From Alkalicoccobacillus murimartini (GTDB lineage: Bacteria > Bacillota > Bacilli > Bacillales > Bacillaceae_D): a stretch of 64,000 nucleotides of DNA. Of the stretch, positions 61,165 through 64,000 are shown piece by piece; positions within the stretch are counted from its first letter, which is position 1; each line of letters starts with the position of its first letter. The notes under the pieces are model-generated. The model searched no databases and had not been told where the DNA came from. It was given only the letters and a program-made list of their open reading frames with translations. The stretch spans positions 558,001 through 622,000 of the forward strand of contig NZ_JAUSUA010000002.1 of NCBI RefSeq assembly GCF_030813245.1, read 5' to 3'. The translations under genes and the position numbers were made by a program.

Positions 61165-62041
61165 TAACTTCCAATGGGTTCTGCTTAGCACAACCTTGCT
61201 TGGTATAGCAGCCGGGATGTTTGGTACACTTGCATATTGGAGAAAACAAAGTTTAATGAGTGATGCTCTTTCACACGCTGCACTACCTGGAGTTGTTATT
61301 GCCTTTCTCATTATGAACGAAAAAAATCTTCCCTTTCTCATTCTTGGTGCCGGTATGAGTGCGTTACTTGGAGCCTTTTTCATTCAAGCGATTAAAACGT
61401 CGACGCGAATTAAAGAAGATACCGCAATGGGTATGATTCTCTCTGTATTTTTTGGAGGAGGCATTATGCTTCTAACCATTGCCAATCGTTCTGGTGGAGG
61501 TAACCAAAGTGGGCTCGACAGCTTCATTTTCGGTCAGGCAGCCACCATGGTTCAATCAGATGTCTACATGATGGCTGGTCTTGCTGGTCTTGTAATCTTA
61601 ATTATTATCGTTGCGTTTAAGGAATGGAAGCTCTTTTTGTTTGATGCAAACTTTGCCCAAGGTCTCGGCTATTCACTTAGAGGATTAAATATCATCTACT
61701 TACTTGTTCTTGTGATTACAATTGTCATAGGTATTCAAGCAGTAGGAGTTATTTTAATGGCTGCCCTTCTTATTATCCCCGCCGTTAGTGCGAGGTATTG
61801 GACTCATTCCTTCAAAACAATGATGGGATTATCCGCGTTATTTGGAGGCGTTTCTGGAGCACTCGGTACATTTATAAGTGCCCAAGGAGCAGGCTGGCCT
61901 ACAGGTCCATTTATTGTATTGTCGGCTTCTTGTCTATTTCTTGTATCACTTGTTTTAGGTAAAGAAAAAGGTCTCTTGATCGAGTGGCTAGAATACCGGG
62001 CTGTTCGTCGTGATAATCAGCCGAAGGGAGGCCGAGCATGA
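61145..62041 (+). CDS. mntC: manganese ABC transporter permease 1
   Basis: A 298-residue ABC-3 family permease with about eight transmembrane segments. MSDALSHAALPGVV near the N-terminus and GVILMAALLIIPAVSARYWT are family motifs. The start overlaps the ATPase gene by 20 bases. Likely forms a heterodimer with the next gene product. Confidence 0.92.
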   Translation: MSILLSSNFQWVLLSTTLLGIAAGMFGTLAYWRKQSLMSDALSHAALPGVVIAFLIMNEKNLPFLILGAGMSALLGAFFIQAIKTSTRIKEDTAMGMILSVFFGGGIMLLTIANRSGGGNQSGLDSFIFGQAATMVQSDVYMMAGLAGLVILIIIVAFKEWKLFLFDANFAQGLGYSLRGLNIIYLLVLVITIVIGIQAVGVILMAALLIIPAVSARYWTHSFKTMMGLSALFGGVSGALGTFISAQGAGWPTGPFIVLSASCLFLVSLVLGKEKGLLIEWLEYRAVRRDNQPKGGRA

Positions 62042-62943
62042 CATATGTAGCTTGGATTCTTATCACGGCTTCTTTAGTAGGAATGTCTTGCGGTATGATT
62101 GGGGTCTTTCTTGTTTTAAGACGTATGGCGATGATGGCAGATGCAATCAGTCATACCGTCCTCCTTGGTATCGTGTTAGCCTTTATGATTACCAATAGTC
62201 TAGAAGGGGTTCACATGTTAATTGGTGCTGCTCTAGCAGGGTTGCTAACAACCTATCTGGTTCAATGGTTTCAGTCAAAAGGAGTCCAATATGATGCATC
62301 TATTGGTGTTGTATTCACGAGTTTGTTTGCCATTGGTGTTATTCTTGTATCTACCAGTATCGGAAATGCTCACTTAGATATTAAACACACATTGATGGGT
62401 GAGATTGCATTTATTCCATGGAATACAACCACACTTTCTCTATTTAACCTTCAGTTTGAGGTACCCGTGGCCACATTAACGCTTTTTTGTGTCTTTCTAT
62501 TGGTTCTTGGCCTCATTCTTGCTTTTTATAAAGAATGGAAAATCACTGCCTTTGATCCTGCCTTGGCAGCAAGTCTAGGATTCCCAGTAATTGCACTCCA
62601 TTATCTCTTTATGACGCTTGTCTCTCTGACAACAGTTGCTTCATTTGATGCAGTAGGAGCCATACTTGTTGTTGCGATGCTTATTACACCAGCAGCATCT
62701 GCCTACCTTTGGACAGAAAAACTCTCGGTCATGCTCGTTCTGAGTGCATCATTTGGAGTCATTTCTTCCATCGCAGGGTATTATATTGCTGTTTGGCTAG
62801 ATACTTCGGTTTCAGGGTCGATGGCCTTTTCAACAGGTATTGTCTTTCTGATAAGCTTTATTTTCTCACCATCACATGGCCTGATCTCTCGTTGGGTTCG
62901 ACCACAACAAAACAAAGAGTCCATATCATCGCTAAAAAGTTAA
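62038..62943 (+). CDS. mntD: manganese ABC transporter permease 2
   Basis: A 301-residue ABC-3 permease paralogous to the preceding one: MMADAISHTVLLGIVLAFM and GAILVVAMLITPAASAYLWT. It overlaps mntC by four bases (ATGA). A heterodimeric permease is also found in B. subtilis MntCD. The repeat element downstream provides the terminator. Confidence 0.92.
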   Translation: MTYVAWILITASLVGMSCGMIGVFLVLRRMAMMADAISHTVLLGIVLAFMITNSLEGVHMLIGAALAGLLTTYLVQWFQSKGVQYDASIGVVFTSLFAIGVILVSTSIGNAHLDIKHTLMGEIAFIPWNTTTLSLFNLQFEVPVATLTLFCVFLLVLGLILAFYKEWKITAFDPALAASLGFPVIALHYLFMTLVSLTTVASFDAVGAILVVAMLITPAASAYLWTEKLSVMLVLSASFGVISSIAGYYIAVWLDTSVSGSMAFSTGIVFLISFIFSPSHGLISRWVRPQQNKESISSLKS

Positions 62944-62974
62944 TTTGAAGCTTTGACTGAACTGGTTTATTCAG

Positions 62975-63107
62975 GATAAAAAACGAAGCACTATGCTGTT
63001 TAAACAGCATAGTGCTTCCGTTTTTTGTCCAACCATAACAAGGGAGTAGCCAATGCTCCGGTCATACATTCCACACCCGCTAGCTCGCCGGGGTGAGTTA
63101 CTTACAA
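62975..63107. repeat. dispersed repeat element, copy C (shortened)
   Basis: Begins with the terminator-like hairpin AACGAAGCACTATGCTGTT / AACAGCATAGTGCTTCcGTT and T-run (about 62979-63026), which ends the mnt operon. Then come GCTCCGGTCATACATTCC and ACACCCGC, and it jumps to GTGAGTTACTTAC as in copy A. The TGTATGTCC arm and outer inverted repeats are missing, so this is an internally deleted copy. Confidence 0.7.
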
Positions 63108-63121
63108 TCATTTAACTTGTT

Positions 63122-63604
63122 CTATTTCGTTAAAGTCGAGTGCGTCATGACTATAAACTCAACGCCATCAGCTGTAAACGAGGCTTCTTCTGAGAATCCA
63201 AAATTAGTATATAATTTTATGGCTCGTTTGTTAAACGTAGCTACTGATAACCTTACTCCAGCGTTAGGAAATTGCTTTTGCAAATAAGAAACAATCACTT
63301 GAAAGAAATCCCTTCCTTTTCCTTTGCCCGTCAATGAAGGTGCCATTCCTACGCCTACATCAACAAAAAGTTCGCGATATACTCCTGCCACTTTTCCTTC
63401 TGGAACTTGTGCAGAATTTCCAACGCAGAAGATTCCCACGAATTCGCCTGACATGCGCACGGAATAGTATGAACCCATCAGAAACTCCTGCATAGCCTCA
63501 TCTCTCGAACGAATATTATAATAATCATAAGGTGGCTTATAGTGCCATTGAATCACCTCAATGGCATCTTCAGGTGATATATCCGTAATTTCAAAGTCGT
63601 TCAC
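63122..63604 (-). CDS. GNAT family N-acetyltransferase
   Basis: A 160-residue acetyltransferase. DVGVGMAPSLTGKGKGRDFFQVIVSYLQ holds the acetyl-CoA loop and VRLSVATFNKRAIKLYTNFGFSEEASF is motif B. Similar to ribosomal-protein or small-molecule acetylases; substrate unknown. It is 33 bases downstream of the HAD phosphatase gene and could be co-transcribed with it. Confidence 0.83.
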   Translation of the reverse strand: MNDFEITDISPEDAIEVIQWHYKPPYDYYNIRSRDEAMQEFLMGSYYSVRMSGEFVGIFCVGNSAQVPEGKVAGVYRELFVDVGVGMAPSLTGKGKGRDFFQVIVSYLQKQFPNAGVRLSVATFNKRAIKLYTNFGFSEEASFTADGVEFIVMTHSTLTK

Positions 63605-63637
63605 CTGTTCATCCCCCTTTTATAACTTTCCTACGGT

Positions 63638-64000
63638 TTATGAAAGCACCCATTTACGGATGGCACTTGCTACACCAGCTTCATCATTTGTTAAAGTAAT
63701 CCAGTCCGCATGATCCTTGACGAAATCCTGAGCATTACCCATAGCAACACCAATTCCGGCTTCCTTAATCATTGCCAAATCATTTAAGCTATCGCCAACG
63801 GACATCACTTGATCCATTGTTAGCCCAAGATAACCGCATACCTTCTCAAGTCCTCTTGCTTTATTTATACCTGCAGCGTTAATCTCTAAGTTCGTTGGAC
63901 TTGAATTACTGATTTCTAGCTCTGCATGAGATTCCAGTTCTTTTTGAATCGCATGACGAATCACATCATCTTGCACATCAAAACCAAACTTCAGCCATTC
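63638..64000 (-). CDS. Cof-type HAD-IIB phosphatase, C-terminal part
   Basis: The frame continues beyond the right edge, so the N-terminus is missing. Visible motifs are INAAGINKARGLEKVCGYLGL (motif III Lys) and MSVGDSLNDLAMIKEAGIGVAMGNA (motif IV GDxxND), ending EAGVASAIRKWVLS. These are typical of Cof/YidA phosphatases acting on sugar phosphates or FMN-like substrates. Substrate unknown. Confidence 0.9.
   Translation of the reverse strand, partial: EWLKFGFDVQDDVIRHAIQKELESHAELEISNSSPTNLEINAAGINKARGLEKVCGYLGLTMDQVMSVGDSLNDLAMIKEAGIGVAMGNAQDFVKDHADWITLTNDEAGVASAIRKWVLS

Overview
The window looks like chromosomal DNA of a low-to-moderate GC, endospore-forming Bacillaceae. Evidence is strong Shine-Dalgarno sites, sporulation genes (cwlJ, gerQ, a CotF-type coat protein), and blocks in the order of the Bacillus subtilis ywh-ywg-ywf-ywd region: 4-oxalocrotonate tautomerase, ywgA, ywfO, lipL, pta, hemQ, then gerQ, ywdK, ywdI, ung, pdxK. 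Acidic surface proteins and acidic peptides would suit an alkaliphilic or haloalkaliphilic relative, but that is inference. No rRNA, tRNA, prophage, transposase or CRISPR array was seen.

Layout. 1-8.7 kb: an acidic LPXTA-like surface protein with its own class D sortase, then the tautomerase, ywgA-ywfO, a dicarboxylate/amino acid symporter, lipL, pta and hemQ. 8.8-9.7 kb: a non-coding array of ~20-21 bp units. 9.8-15.2 kb: a yidC gene behind a MifM-like candidate regulatory nascent peptide, and an ABC exporter operon with its GntR regulator and a palindromic operator. 15.3-22.8 kb: cwlJ-gerQ under a sigma-E-like promoter, ywdK, an acetyltransferase, and the proline catabolism cluster putB-putC-putP with putR. 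23-27.7 kb: ywdI, a truncated GlnR/TnrA-type regulator, a DnaQ-like exonuclease, a DUF294 nucleotidyltransferase and the ammonium transporter gene, whose promoter carries a near-perfect TnrA/GlnR box at about -49; then cotF-like. 27.7-30.4 kb: an AbrB-family membrane protein, ung, and a second phased array in the opposite orientation. 30.5-36.7 kb: a YjiH-type membrane protein, two paralogous chemoreceptors and pdxK. 37-43.5 kb: copZ-copA with a CsoR operator, glnA with two GlnR/TnrA-like boxes, a DUF4064 protein, and cshA with a structured leader. 43.9-44.5 kb: six tandem genes for nearly identical 21-residue amphipathic peptides. 44.6-54.7 kb: a thiol-disulfide pair, a FAD/Rieske oxidoreductase, ywbE, a sigma-W-like nfeD-floT operon, rlmI, an aldehyde dehydrogenase, a thiamine-binding protein and a sigma-B-like yflT gene. 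54.9-64 kb: a GGDEF-EAL protein, a 38-residue basic peptide, ypiB, rocB, the mntABCD-type metal transporter, an acetyltransferase and a partial HAD phosphatase.

Themes. Nitrogen control recurs: amtB, glnA and a short GlnR-like protein share one regulatory signature. A dispersed 130-360 bp repeat whose best copy has terminal inverted repeats follows three 3' gene ends and doubles as a terminator. The most unusual signals are the six-copy micro-peptide operon, the two inverted ~20.5 bp arrays, and the MifM-like ORF upstream of yidC.
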